Shown: in pieces, positions 1-6,651 of the stretch
Numbering within the stretch: the stretch's first letter is position 1
Layout of the letters: every line of letters begins with the position of its first letter
NCBI GenBank assembly: GCA_902766575.1
Contig: CACXED010000214.1
Location: forward strand, 1 to 8,509
Reading direction: 5' to 3'
DNA: 8,509 bases
From: an uncultured Ruminococcus sp.
Lineage (GTDB): Bacteria > Bacillota > Clostridia > Oscillospirales > CAG-272
The notes under the pieces: model-generated
Database searches by the model: none
Seen by the model: the letters and a program-made list of their open reading frames with translations, nothing else
Told to the model about the DNA's origin: nothing
Program-made: the position numbers and the translations under genes

Positions 1-1
1 A

Positions 2-385
2 GCGCAGGATGGGTATTACACGATTCCGGGCGGAAGCGTATCCTGCATGGCGGTTCCGAAATCCACGGTCGATACCGAGCTTGTCGGCGCGGTAACGGCA
101 GCGCTTGCCCGCGAGAGCTGGGTTTCGGTTATGCCCGATTACTATGACGTCGCTCTGAAGGTCAAGGGTGCAAGAGACGAGACCTCGATCAGGATGCTCG
201 ATATCATCCTTGACGGACGTTCGGTAACGGCTCCGTTCCTTTACGATTCATTTGTCGGCTATAATTATAAGGTCGCTGATTTGCTTGGCGGCAACAGTGA
301 GCTTGCCTCTTATGTCGCTTCGATGGACAATAAGGTAATCGATCACTATGAATCGGTCCTGGAGCTGTTCTGCGGAGAAGAATGA
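2..385 (+). CDS. Extracellular solute-binding protein, C-terminal fragment (5' end outside window)
   Basis: This is the last 127 codons of a gene that begins before the window. The frame is open back to base 2, and the Met codon at 47 is internal: the residues before it (AQDGYYTIPGGSVSC) read smoothly into the rest, and no ribosome binding site precedes it. The fragment resembles the C-terminal lobe of family-1 solute-binding proteins of Clostridia: a strand ending in AVPKST, then a long helical part with YYDVALKVKGARDETSIRMLDII. The same order occurs near the C-terminus of the complete binding protein at 4248-5699 (MIPRT, then VYDN, then KIARNEESIEMLEII), so the two are distant paralogues. 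The likely role is capture of a sugar or oligosaccharide outside the membrane for an ABC importer encoded upstream. The substrate cannot be told from this fragment. Confidence 0.75.
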   Translation, partial: AQDGYYTIPGGSVSCMAVPKSTVDTELVGAVTAALARESWVSVMPDYYDVALKVKGARDETSIRMLDIILDGRSVTAPFLYDSFVGYNYKVADLLGGNSELASYVASMDNKVIDHYESVLELFCGEE

Positions 386-402
386 CACTTATGCGGTAAA
401 AT

Positions 403-430
403 CTCCCCGTCCGATATAGCGGGCGGGGAG
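403..430 (+). terminator. GC-rich stem-loop after the first binding-protein gene
   Basis: CTCCCCGTCC (403-412) pairs with GGGCGGGGAG (421-430) with one G-T wobble; G413-C420 can add a further pair, leaving a 6-base loop. The stem begins 17 bases after the stop codon. No T-run follows on the plus strand, so it may be a weak terminator, an RNA-stabilising or processing hairpin, or a minus-strand signal (a short ATTTTAC follows the stem on that strand). A second copy of the right arm (GGGGAGA, 432-438) allows an alternative pairing. Confidence 0.35.
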
Positions 431-466
431 AGGGGAGATATTCAGATACCACATTCATATTAACTT

Positions 467-473
467 AAAGGAG
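467..473 (+). promoter_or_regulatory. Ribosome binding site of the secreted protein gene
   Basis: AAAGGAG lies 8 bases before the ATG at 482, fixing that start. The leader-plus-start text (AAAGGAGACTTCAAAATG) closely matches the one before the lipoprotein gene at 4248 (AAAGGAACTTTCAAAATG), suggesting a common translation-start style for exported proteins in this genome. Confidence 0.7.
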
Positions 474-481
474 ACTTCAAA

Positions 482-1129
482 ATGAAAAAAATCATCGCTT
501 TCATCTTGTGTGCGATCATGCTCACAGCTATGGCTGCGCTTGGAGTATCGGCTTCGGTTTCGTTTGCCGAAGCTATTCCCGGGAACGTCGGTACGCTCGT
601 TGTAGAGAAGGGCGCCGCTCTTGAAGATATCGCCGAGTCCTATGGCACTGTCCCGGAGCTGAAATCCGGCGGAGGACATTTCTGCTGCAAGGCTGACTGC
701 TGGGTTCGCTACGAATTCAACGCCGAGAAGGCAGGAACCTATACCTTCGCAGTTCAGTACGCGGCGCCGGCGAATGCGGATACCCGTGCGATCAACTATT
801 CTATCGACTCTGCCGAAGTCAAAGGGCAGCAGTATGTCAAGCTCGATTTCACCGATCCGGGCAGCGATTACTCGACCAAATGGTATATGCTGGTCACTGC
901 GGAGCTTACCGCCGGTACTCACAGCTTCTATATTCTGACCCCCACCGGATTCGACAATTCTGCTGTCAAGAGCTGCAATATCCACGGTTTGTCGGTCTAC
1001 CTCACCAAGGAAGCAGCTCCCGCAAAGGGAACTGCAACAGCTCCTCAGACCGCCGATACCGCAATGCTTTCGGTTGCTGCTCTCGCGGTTTCCGCCGCTG
1101 CCGTAGTTGCCGTAAAGAAGCGCGGCTGA
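482..1129 (+). CDS. Secreted CBM-like protein with C-terminal PQTAD/TM/KKRG tail
   Basis: A 215-residue protein of unrecognised exact family. It begins with a classical export signal (MKK, then a hydrophobic stretch to about residue 21), with cleavage likely after VSA-24 or SFA-29. Residues about 50-175 look like one beta-sandwich: alternating strands such as WVRYEFNAEKAGTYTFAVQYAA, a Ser-Asp substrate-edge-like loop, and AGTHSFYILTPTGFDN near the end. This is the pattern of CBM6/CBM35-like or galactose-binding-like domains, though no family could be confirmed. The C-terminus has PQTAD (188-192), an Ala/Val-rich hydrophobic helix (about 194-211) and a basic end KKRG, the architecture of a sortase or membrane-anchor signal. 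Three Cys cluster in HFCCKADCW. The likely location is the cell surface, with a possible role in glycan contact. It has its own ribosome binding site and is followed by a strong terminator. Confidence 0.75.
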   Translation: MKKIIAFILCAIMLTAMAALGVSASVSFAEAIPGNVGTLVVEKGAALEDIAESYGTVPELKSGGGHFCCKADCWVRYEFNAEKAGTYTFAVQYAAPANADTRAINYSIDSAEVKGQQYVKLDFTDPGSDYSTKWYMLVTAELTAGTHSFYILTPTGFDNSAVKSCNIHGLSVYLTKEAAPAKGTATAPQTADTAMLSVAALAVSAAAVVAVKKRG

Positions 1130-1246
1130 AGAAATATTCAAAAGCAAATATAGCGGCTCGATTTCAAGAATATCTCCCCGCGGCAAATATATCCGAAATT
1201 CATGTCAGCAGTATGATATGATATACAACAAACTTTTTCATTTCCG

Positions 1247-1288
1247 CAAAGCGTCAGGATCATAATGGTCTTGCCGCTTTGATTTTTT
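1247..1288 (+). terminator. Intrinsic terminator after the secreted protein gene
   Basis: The left arm (1247-1262, beginning CAAAGCG) pairs with the right arm (1266-1281, ending CGCTTTG) as 15 pairs with one T-C mismatch and two G-T wobbles, around a 3-base loop. A run of six T follows at 1283-1288. It lies about 118 bases after the stop codon at 1129 and separates that gene from the regulator's promoter. The T-run is only on the plus-strand side. Confidence 0.85.
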
Positions 1289-1343
1289 GCGTTGAGTTTG
1301 ATGCAGACAATTGCGTTCATATCCGTCTGGCTCCGGTGATCCT

Positions 1344-1382
1344 GAGCCTGAAAAAACCAAAAATAAAAACTTATCCAGGCTC
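1344..1382. repeat. Inverted repeat GAGCCTG/CAGGCTC abutting the promoter
   Basis: GAGCCTG (1344-1350) and CAGGCTC (1376-1382) are perfect 7-base inverted copies around an A-rich 25-base spacer. The right copy ends directly against the -35 box at 1383, where an activator or repressor would be expected to bind. It could also be an RNA or DNA hairpin arising by chance. Confidence 0.35.
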
Positions 1383-1411
1383 TTGACAAACTAAATATAG
1401 TATGCTGTACT
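1383..1411 (+). promoter_or_regulatory. Promoter of the iclR-type/glycyl radical enzyme cluster
   Basis: A perfect -35 box TTGACA (1383-1388) is followed after 17 bases by TGTACT (1406-1411, 4 of 6 matches to TATAAT). This is preceded by TGC (1403-1405), an extended -10. It sits about 30 bases before the regulator's start codon and downstream of the previous terminator. It is the only clear promoter seen for the four genes that follow. Confidence 0.65.
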
Positions 1412-1419
1412 GTATATAG
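1391..1419. promoter_or_regulatory. Candidate operator: 29-base imperfect dyad over the -10 region
   Basis: The sequence is symmetric about base 1405, with 10 of 14 flanking positions complementary, including CTA...TAG at the ends and AGTA...TACT near the centre. It covers the spacer and -10 box of the promoter. IclR-family proteins commonly bind palindromes near their own promoters, so this is a reasonable autoregulatory site; binding itself is inference. Confidence 0.4.
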
Positions 1420-1442
1420 AATAAACTTACAGGGGAATACAT

Positions 1443-2207
1443 ATGGGAAATAAATATTCGGCGCCGGCAGTTGAAAAAATGCTCTCGATAGTAGAAATTC
1501 TGTCCGAAAGCGATACGGGATATTCTATAAATGAGCTTGCAAGATTAACCGACAGTCCGGTCAATACTGTATACAGGATATGTATGGTTCTTAAGGAACG
1601 GGGTTATCTCATAAACGACTCTGACAGCGGCCATTTTGTACTGGGAAGCAAGTTTTATTTTCTCGGAAAGGCTGCCGAGAGGCGTATGAAGCTGAACACA
1701 GTCGCGGGGCCGCTGCTTGAGCGACTGACGAATGAATCGGGCGAATCAACACAGCTCATTACTCTGCACGAGAACCATGCCGTGATACAGATGCAGTTTG
1801 AAACCTCAAACCCGATACGAATCGTAGCAGAGGCCGGTTCTCTGCTTCCTGTACATTGCTCGGCAGGCTCAAAGGTAATCCTTGCCTATTCGCCGGAGCT
1901 GACAGAAAAGCTGGGCGACACGCTTGAGCGCTTTACTCCTAATACAATTGTGACCCGCGGTGCGCTTCAAAAGGAGCTTGAGGAGGTGCTAAAGACCGGA
2001 CTGGCATACGACCGGGAGGAATGTATGATAGGACTTAACTGCATAGGAGCGCCGGTATTTGACGCGAGCGGCAGATGTATCGCCGGTATTGATATAATGT
2101 ACCCGGTCTACCGTGTCAATGAAGCCGCAAAATCACACTTTGAAAAGCTGGTAAAACAGACGGCAAAAGAGATATCTTCGGGACTCGGATACCGGATTCC
2201 CGAATAA
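1443..2207 (+). CDS. IclR-family transcriptional regulator
   Basis: At 254 residues it has the usual length of the family. An N-terminal winged helix-turn-helix (about residues 6-66) contains SINELARLTDSPVNTVYRI, with the recognition helix around 38-46. The effector-binding domain follows from about 80 to 250, with the family signatures LPVHCSAGSK (135-144) and GLAYDREECMIGLNCIGAPVFD (186-207), the latter closing the ligand pocket. The start at 1443 is supported by AGGGGAA at 1431-1437. The protein likely binds DNA as a dimer or tetramer and responds to a small metabolite. It is the first gene of the cluster, 23 bases before the glycyl radical enzyme, so local control of that cluster and of itself is the best inference. 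The ligand is unknown; IclR proteins often sense sugar acids, aromatics or short organic acids. Confidence 0.93.
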   Translation: MGNKYSAPAVEKMLSIVEILSESDTGYSINELARLTDSPVNTVYRICMVLKERGYLINDSDSGHFVLGSKFYFLGKAAERRMKLNTVAGPLLERLTNESGESTQLITLHENHAVIQMQFETSNPIRIVAEAGSLLPVHCSAGSKVILAYSPELTEKLGDTLERFTPNTIVTRGALQKELEEVLKTGLAYDREECMIGLNCIGAPVFDASGRCIAGIDIMYPVYRVNEAAKSHFEKLVKQTAKEISSGLGYRIPE

Positions 2208-2214
2208 TTTGAAA

Positions 2215-2221
2215 AGAGGTG
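2215..2221 (+). promoter_or_regulatory. Ribosome binding site deciding the glycyl radical enzyme start
   Basis: AGAGGTG at 2215-2221 precedes ATG 2231 by 9 bases. A GTG at 2219 is in the same frame but lies inside this site and has no binding site of its own at a proper distance, so ATG 2231 is preferred. This removes four residues (MHFD) from the longest reading. Confidence 0.7.
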
Positions 2222-2230
2222 CATTTTGAT

Positions 2231-4195
2231 ATGATAAAGGATGAGCTTCTGGCGGATGGCGAGTTTCTCTGCGCCGGATTATTTGAAGACGAGAAGCGTT
2301 CGTTGTTTTACAGAAAATCACTGGGGCTGAAAAGGTTCTATGAGAATTGCGAGCTTTCCGAATATCACGGAGAGCTGCTCTATCCGTCGGGAGCCGCAAA
2401 AAGGACGCCGTATTATCTGACAGATCTGCTTCCCGATCAGGTCGGAAGGATAAAGGATCCTGAGATTTCAAGGAAATACCGCGAGGAGTTCCTTTTTGAC
2501 TACGCCGCGAATGTTCCGCCCGAACACCGGGTCGCAGGGAATATGTATACGCATTCGATGCCTTATTACGAGCGGATACTGAAAGAAGGGCTTTTGTCAT
2601 ACATACCTCGAATAAACCTGATATCCGACCGGGATATGCGGGACGGTCTTCTGCTGCTTGTCGAGGGAATACGCGAATACACAGAGAGATGTGTCGGTTA
2701 TCTTGAATCGGTCAAAGCTGACACAAAGCTGATTGACGCGCTTAAAAAGGTGCCTTTATATCCGGCGGACAGCATTTATGAGGCGGTCGTCGGCTGGAAT
2801 TTTATCATGTATCTTGACGGATGCGACAATCTCGGGTGCGTGGCCGACGGAATTTTTCCATATTATAAAGGCGAGGATATTGTGCCGCTGCTCGAAAATC
2901 TCTTTGACAATCTCGATGCGAACAACGGCTATTCGATGTCGCTCGGAATGACATATCATCCGGTGACGGCTCAATGCCTGAAAGCTATACGCGGCAAGCG
3001 GCGGCCGATGACCGAGCTGTTTGTCGGGAAAGACACACCGGATGAAATCTGGAAATTAGCGTTCGAGGCGATCCGCAGCGGAGGCGGACAGCCGGCGTTC
3101 TATAATAAAGAAAAGCTGCCGCGGATTCTCATGGATAAATTTGACTGCCTCACCGAGGCGGACGCGCGCCGTTTCTGCGGCGGAGGGTGTACCGAAAGCA
3201 TGATAGCCGGACTTTCAAATGTCGGCTCGCTCGACGCGGGAATAAATCTGCTGCTTATCCTTGAAAAAACGATAAACTCTTCGCTTGTCTGTTCAGACAG
3301 CTTTTCAGCGTTCCTTGACGCTTATCTTGAAGAAGTCGAAAGAACCGTGAATACCGTGACCGACGCGATATGCCTATCGCAGAATCAGCGTGCCGAGCAC
3401 AATCCGCTGCCGCTCCGCACACTGCTGATCGACGACTGCATTGATAAGGGACTCGACTACAATAACGGCGGAGCAAGATATAAGTGGAGCATCATCAATT
3501 TTGCCGGACTTATCAATGTAATCGATTCTCTGCTGGTCATCAGAGATATGGTGTTCGGGGATAAAAAAATGAGCGCCGGAGAGTTTGTCCGGAAGCTCAG
3601 GGACGGGGACACGGACTTTCTCAATCTGTGCAGGAATCATAAACCAAGCTATGGAAGCGGCGACCCGGACGTGAACGAATTTGCTCATTTTCTGAGCAGC
3701 CGTATCTTTTCAATGCTTGACGGTCGGAAGCCTTATATCGGCGAGAGCTTTATACCCGCGTCGATACAATTTATGAGCCAGGTGGACGCCGGTCGGCTGG
3801 TCGGGGCAACGCCGGACGGCAGAGCCTGCGGAGAACCTCTGTGCGACTCTCTCGGGGCTATATTCGGTAAGGACAGAAACGGGCCGACGGCACTGCTGGA
3901 AAGCGTGACCTCGCTTGCGCTTGACAAGGCTTGCGGCATACCGGTGCTGAACTTCAACCTGACCGCAAAATTTGACGACAATATCCTGAAAGCACTGATT
4001 CTCGGATATATGGAGCTTGGCGGCATACAGATGCAGATAACCTGCTCGTCAAAGGAACAGCTTCTTGACGCCTATGCGCACCCGGAGCTTTACGGAAACT
4101 TAGTCGTGCGGGTAGGCGGATATTCGGAGTATTTCAACCGGCTGAGCGACGCGCTCAAAAGGATGGTGATTGACAGATCAATACAGGAGGTATAA
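2231..4195 (+). CDS. Glycyl radical enzyme, pyruvate formate-lyase family, substrate unknown
   Basis: A 654-residue cytosolic radical enzyme. The thiyl-radical loop reads CGGGCTES, with Cys320 and, two residues on, Glu322, matching the GCxE arrangement of glycyl radical dehydratases and lyases rather than the Cys-Cys pair of true pyruvate formate-lyase. The middle carries GGARYKW (413-419) and GATPDGR (525-531), both family landmarks. The C-terminal motif RVGGYSEYF places the radical glycine at Gly630, 24 residues from the end, as expected. The reaction is therefore probably Cys-initiated hydrogen abstraction followed by elimination or C-X cleavage. It is shorter than the familiar members (about 750-850 residues), with the shortening apparently toward the N-terminus. 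The activating enzyme lies two genes downstream. The substrate cannot be assigned; neither choline lyase, glycerol dehydratase nor hydroxyphenylacetate decarboxylase is supported by visible motifs. Confidence 0.9.
   Translation: MIKDELLADGEFLCAGLFEDEKRSLFYRKSLGLKRFYENCELSEYHGELLYPSGAAKRTPYYLTDLLPDQVGRIKDPEISRKYREEFLFDYAANVPPEHRVAGNMYTHSMPYYERILKEGLLSYIPRINLISDRDMRDGLLLLVEGIREYTERCVGYLESVKADTKLIDALKKVPLYPADSIYEAVVGWNFIMYLDGCDNLGCVADGIFPYYKGEDIVPLLENLFDNLDANNGYSMSLGMTYHPVTAQCLKAIRGKRRPMTELFVGKDTPDEIWKLAFEAIRSGGGQPAFYNKEKLPRILMDKFDCLTEADARRFCGGGCTESMIAGLSNVGSLDAGINLLLILEKTINSSLVCSDSFSAFLDAYLEEVERTVNTVTDAICLSQNQRAEHNPLPLRTLLIDDCIDKGLDYNNGGARYKWSIINFAGLINVIDSLLVIRDMVFGDKKMSAGEFVRKLRDGDTDFLNLCRNHKPSYGSGDPDVNEFAHFLSSRIFSMLDGRKPYIGESFIPASIQFMSQVDAGRLVGATPDGRACGEPLCDSLGAIFGKDRNGPTALLESVTSLALDKACGIPVLNFNLTAKFDDNILKALILGYMELGGIQMQITCSSKEQLLDAYAHPELYGNLVVRVGGYSEYFNRLSDALKRMVIDRSIQEV
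4185..4190 (+). promoter_or_regulatory. Perfect AGGAGG ribosome binding site at the end of the glycyl radical enzyme gene
   Basis: AGGAGG occupies the last sense codons of the enzyme gene (within Gln-Glu-Val) and is followed 4 bases later by ATG 4195, which overlaps the TAA stop by one base. It is the best Shine-Dalgarno match in the window, yet the frame it serves closes after eight codons. Confidence 0.5.
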
Positions 4196-4221
4196 TGACA
4201 ATTGGCGAAATAAGTAAATAA
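4195..4221 (+). CDS. Possible 8-codon mini-ORF coupled to the enzyme stop codon
   Basis: ATG 4195 overlaps the enzyme's TAA stop (TAATG) and reads MTIGEISK before TAA at 4219-4221. The arrangement is that of a translationally coupled downstream gene, but nothing longer follows in this frame. It may be a leader or coupling peptide, the orphaned start of a gene since lost or replaced by the binding-protein gene, or chance. No function can be given. Confidence 0.2.
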   Translation: MTIGEISK

Positions 4222-4247
4222 AACAGATTCAGAAAGGAACTTTCAAA

Positions 4248-5699
4248 ATGAAAAATTATCAAAAGATTCTCTGCCTGCTTCTTACGATTTGTATGCTGAC
4301 CGCGCTTTATTCCTGCTCGGGAGAGGTTCAGGAGCCGGTTAGCGAGGTCACGGAGACCACAGTTGAGACTGCCGCCGAAACCAGCTATTTTGAATCCTTC
4401 GAGAAAAAGGATTATGAGGGCTATAAGTTCCGCATACTCTCCTACGACATTTTTGAAAACTTCGCGGAGGATTCCGAGAACGGCGATATCGTAAACGACA
4501 CGCTCTATCGGCGCGACAATACCATAGCCGAGCTTTTGAACATAGAATTTGTCAAGCAGGAGGAATCGAACGGCAATGTAAACGACATTATCAAAAAATG
4601 TGTCACCGCCGGTGAAGATGCTTACGACCTTGTCTACACGAGCTTTGACAGCGGAGTCTCGCTTCTTGCGTCGTCCGTGCTCGCCGATCTTAATGCAATG
4701 CCGAATCTGAACTTTGACGGAGAGCATTGGTCGGCTCTGCTGAACGAATCGCTGTCGTTCAACGGAAAACAGTATTTCGCGAGCGGCGATATTCTGCCTA
4801 CCTTCTTCTATGTGCCCAATTCGGTGGTATATAATATGGATAAATTAGCGGAATACGGTTTTGACAGCACACCCTATGAGGATGTCAAGAACGGCAGCTG
4901 GACCTATGACGCCTTCTATAATTATATTATAAATACCGAGAGGGATCTGGATGGAGACGGAAAAATCACAATCGAAAACGACTTCGTTCCTTTCGCTTAT
5001 ACAAACATCGCGCTCGAGGGCTTTTATGTCTCCGGCGGAAACTACTTCACCAAGAAAGACCCCGATAAGGGCATATCTGTCGATGTGATAGACGACAGGA
5101 CTACGTCGGCAATAGAAAAGCTGAAGAATATATTCTCCGACAGCAATATCTGCCTTCCGGGTCAGGGCAACGATCAGGGAACAAATATGATAATTCAAAG
5201 ACAGTTCTTCGGCGAATGCCGCGGTTTGTTTGCCGCCTGCTCGCTGGACACAATCTGTCTGAGCGGCCGCGGTATGGAGGACGATTACATGATCATACCC
5301 TGCCCGAAATATGATGAAAGTCAGCCCACCTATTACTCCATGATAAATCCGTATGTCAACTACGCCGTGATGATACCGAGAACAATTTCTGATCCTGACC
5401 GGACAGGTATTGTGGTTGAAATGCTCGCGGCTTATGGTCATGAGTATCTGAGACCGGCGGTATATGACAACATGATGAAGAACAAAATCGCACGCAATGA
5501 GGAATCCATTGAAATGCTGGAGATCATCTATTCGACCGCAATATCCGATTTAGGCGTTCTGAACAGATTCAAGAGCAATTCTAATGCCATCCAGAACTAT
5601 CTCACCGGTAATGTCAACAGCTATATTTCTCAGATAGAAGCGTCGAAGAACGCTACGGAAGCTGATATCGAGGAGTTCATGGAAGCGTTTGCGGACTGA
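4248..5699 (+). CDS. Solute-binding lipoprotein of an ABC importer
   Basis: A 483-residue exported lipoprotein. Its N-terminus is a lipoprotein signal, MKNYQKILCLLLTICMLTAL, followed by lipobox LYSC with the lipidated Cys at residue 23. A Glu/Thr-rich linker comes next (about 24-46), then the binding domain of the family-1 (sugar-type) fold. A DLDGDGKITIEND segment (about residue 227-239) has the spacing of an EF-hand-like calcium loop, seen in many binding proteins of this group. Its C-terminal lobe is similar to the fragment at 2-385. The start is fixed by AAAGGA (4233-4238) 9 bases before ATG. It lies 52 bases after the glycyl radical enzyme and 31 before its activase, an unusual position, and no permease or ATPase gene is in the window. 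It likely captures the enzyme's substrate or a precursor; this is inferred from position only. Confidence 0.88.
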   Translation: MKNYQKILCLLLTICMLTALYSCSGEVQEPVSEVTETTVETAAETSYFESFEKKDYEGYKFRILSYDIFENFAEDSENGDIVNDTLYRRDNTIAELLNIEFVKQEESNGNVNDIIKKCVTAGEDAYDLVYTSFDSGVSLLASSVLADLNAMPNLNFDGEHWSALLNESLSFNGKQYFASGDILPTFFYVPNSVVYNMDKLAEYGFDSTPYEDVKNGSWTYDAFYNYIINTERDLDGDGKITIENDFVPFAYTNIALEGFYVSGGNYFTKKDPDKGISVDVIDDRTTSAIEKLKNIFSDSNICLPGQGNDQGTNMIIQRQFFGECRGLFAACSLDTICLSGRGMEDDYMIIPCPKYDESQPTYYSMINPYVNYAVMIPRTISDPDRTGIVVEMLAAYGHEYLRPAVYDNMMKNKIARNEESIEMLEIIYSTAISDLGVLNRFKSNSNAIQNYLTGNVNSYISQIEASKNATEADIEEFMEAFAD

Positions 5700-5730
5700 T
5701 AATGCTTGCGCTCGTATAGAGTAGAGGAAT

Positions 5731-6639
5731 ATGAACAGCATAACGGGAACCATATTCAATATACAAAAATTCTGCATAAACGACGGGCCGGGTATACGGA
5801 CGACGGTGTTTCTTAAGGGCTGTCCGCTGAGATGCGTCTGGTGTCATAATCCGGAATCGCAGCGGACAAAGCCCGAGCTGATGTTCGACGCCGGACGCTG
5901 CATTATGTGCCGCAGCTGCGCCGATATCTGTCCGAACGGATGCCACAGCTTTGACGGCGGAATACATATGATTGACCGAAGCAGATGCAACGGCTGTCTT
6001 AAGTGTACAGAAATCGAATGCGGTGCGCTTGAGGGCGTCGGGCGAGTAATATCTGTTGATGAAGTCATGAAGATTGTGCTGTCGGATTCGGTATTCTACA
6101 GACAATCGGGCGGCGGGATGACACTTTCCGGCGGAGAGCCGCTGTTTCAGCCGGATTTTTCGGAGGCGCTGCTGAAAGAAGCAAAATCAGCCGGACTTCA
6201 CACCTGCGTTGAAACCTGCGGATATGCAGGCTGGGAGATTGTCGGGCGTATCGCTGAGTACACCGATATATTTCTCTACGACATTAAAGAAACCTCCACG
6301 GCATTACACAAGAGATACACAGGCGCCGCAAACGACTTGATTCTCAGAAACCTGCGCCGCCTTGACGAAGTCGGCAAAAAGATCATTCTGCGCTGTCCGA
6401 TTATTCCGGGTATGAACGACCGCGACGAGCATCTGGACACCATCGCCGGGTTTGCCGAATCACTCGACAACATTATTGAAATAAATGTCGAGCCATATCA
6501 TCCGCTCGGAGTATCGAAATGTGAGAAACTTGGCAGAAAAAGCGAAACCGGCGATATCGGATTTCCGGAAACCCGGACGGTTGATAAGTGGATAGACAGG
6601 ATAAAAAGCCGCACATCCATAAAGACCGTGCGAGCGTGA
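5731..6639 (+). CDS. Glycyl-radical-enzyme activating enzyme (radical SAM)
   Basis: A 302-residue member of the PflA-type activase family. It installs the glycyl radical on the partner enzyme by reductive cleavage of S-adenosylmethionine. After the typical opening GTIFNIQKFCINDGPGIRT, the radical-SAM cluster motif CxxxCxxC is at Cys31, Cys35 and Cys38. An inserted ferredoxin-like part follows with Cys57, 60, 63, 67 and Cys86, 89, 92, 97, enough for two more 4Fe-4S clusters, as in activases of glycerol dehydratase- and choline lyase-type enzymes and unlike the short pyruvate formate-lyase activase. The SAM-binding motif SGGEPL is near residue 128. The start fits the family; AGAGGA (5723-5728) precedes it at a rather short distance, so translation may be modest. 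It is the last gene of the cluster, and its evident partner is the enzyme at 2231-4195. Confidence 0.94.
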   Translation: MNSITGTIFNIQKFCINDGPGIRTTVFLKGCPLRCVWCHNPESQRTKPELMFDAGRCIMCRSCADICPNGCHSFDGGIHMIDRSRCNGCLKCTEIECGALEGVGRVISVDEVMKIVLSDSVFYRQSGGGMTLSGGEPLFQPDFSEALLKEAKSAGLHTCVETCGYAGWEIVGRIAEYTDIFLYDIKETSTALHKRYTGAANDLILRNLRRLDEVGKKIILRCPIIPGMNDRDEHLDTIAGFAESLDNIIEINVEPYHPLGVSKCEKLGRKSETGDIGFPETRTVDKWIDRIKSRTSIKTVRA

Positions 6640-6651
6640 AAATTTTATAGC

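Noticed and set aside
455..1186. Long minus-strand open frame (243 codons) opposite the secreted protein gene
   Set aside because: It is antisense to a gene with signal peptide, ribosome binding site and anchor tail; its own translation is Arg/Ser/Cys-rich with no family features.
2219..2230. GTG start for the glycyl radical enzyme
   Set aside because: The GTG is part of the AGAGGTG ribosome binding site that serves ATG 2231.
4155..4727. Minus-strand open frame of 190 codons across the enzyme/binding-protein junction
   Set aside because: It covers the complement of a lipoprotein signal and a ribosome binding site on the coding strand; no family features of its own.
4845..5441. Minus-strand open frame of 198 codons inside the binding protein gene
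   Set aside because: Shadow of the real gene; His/Tyr/Ile-rich composition and no recognisable domain or start signal.
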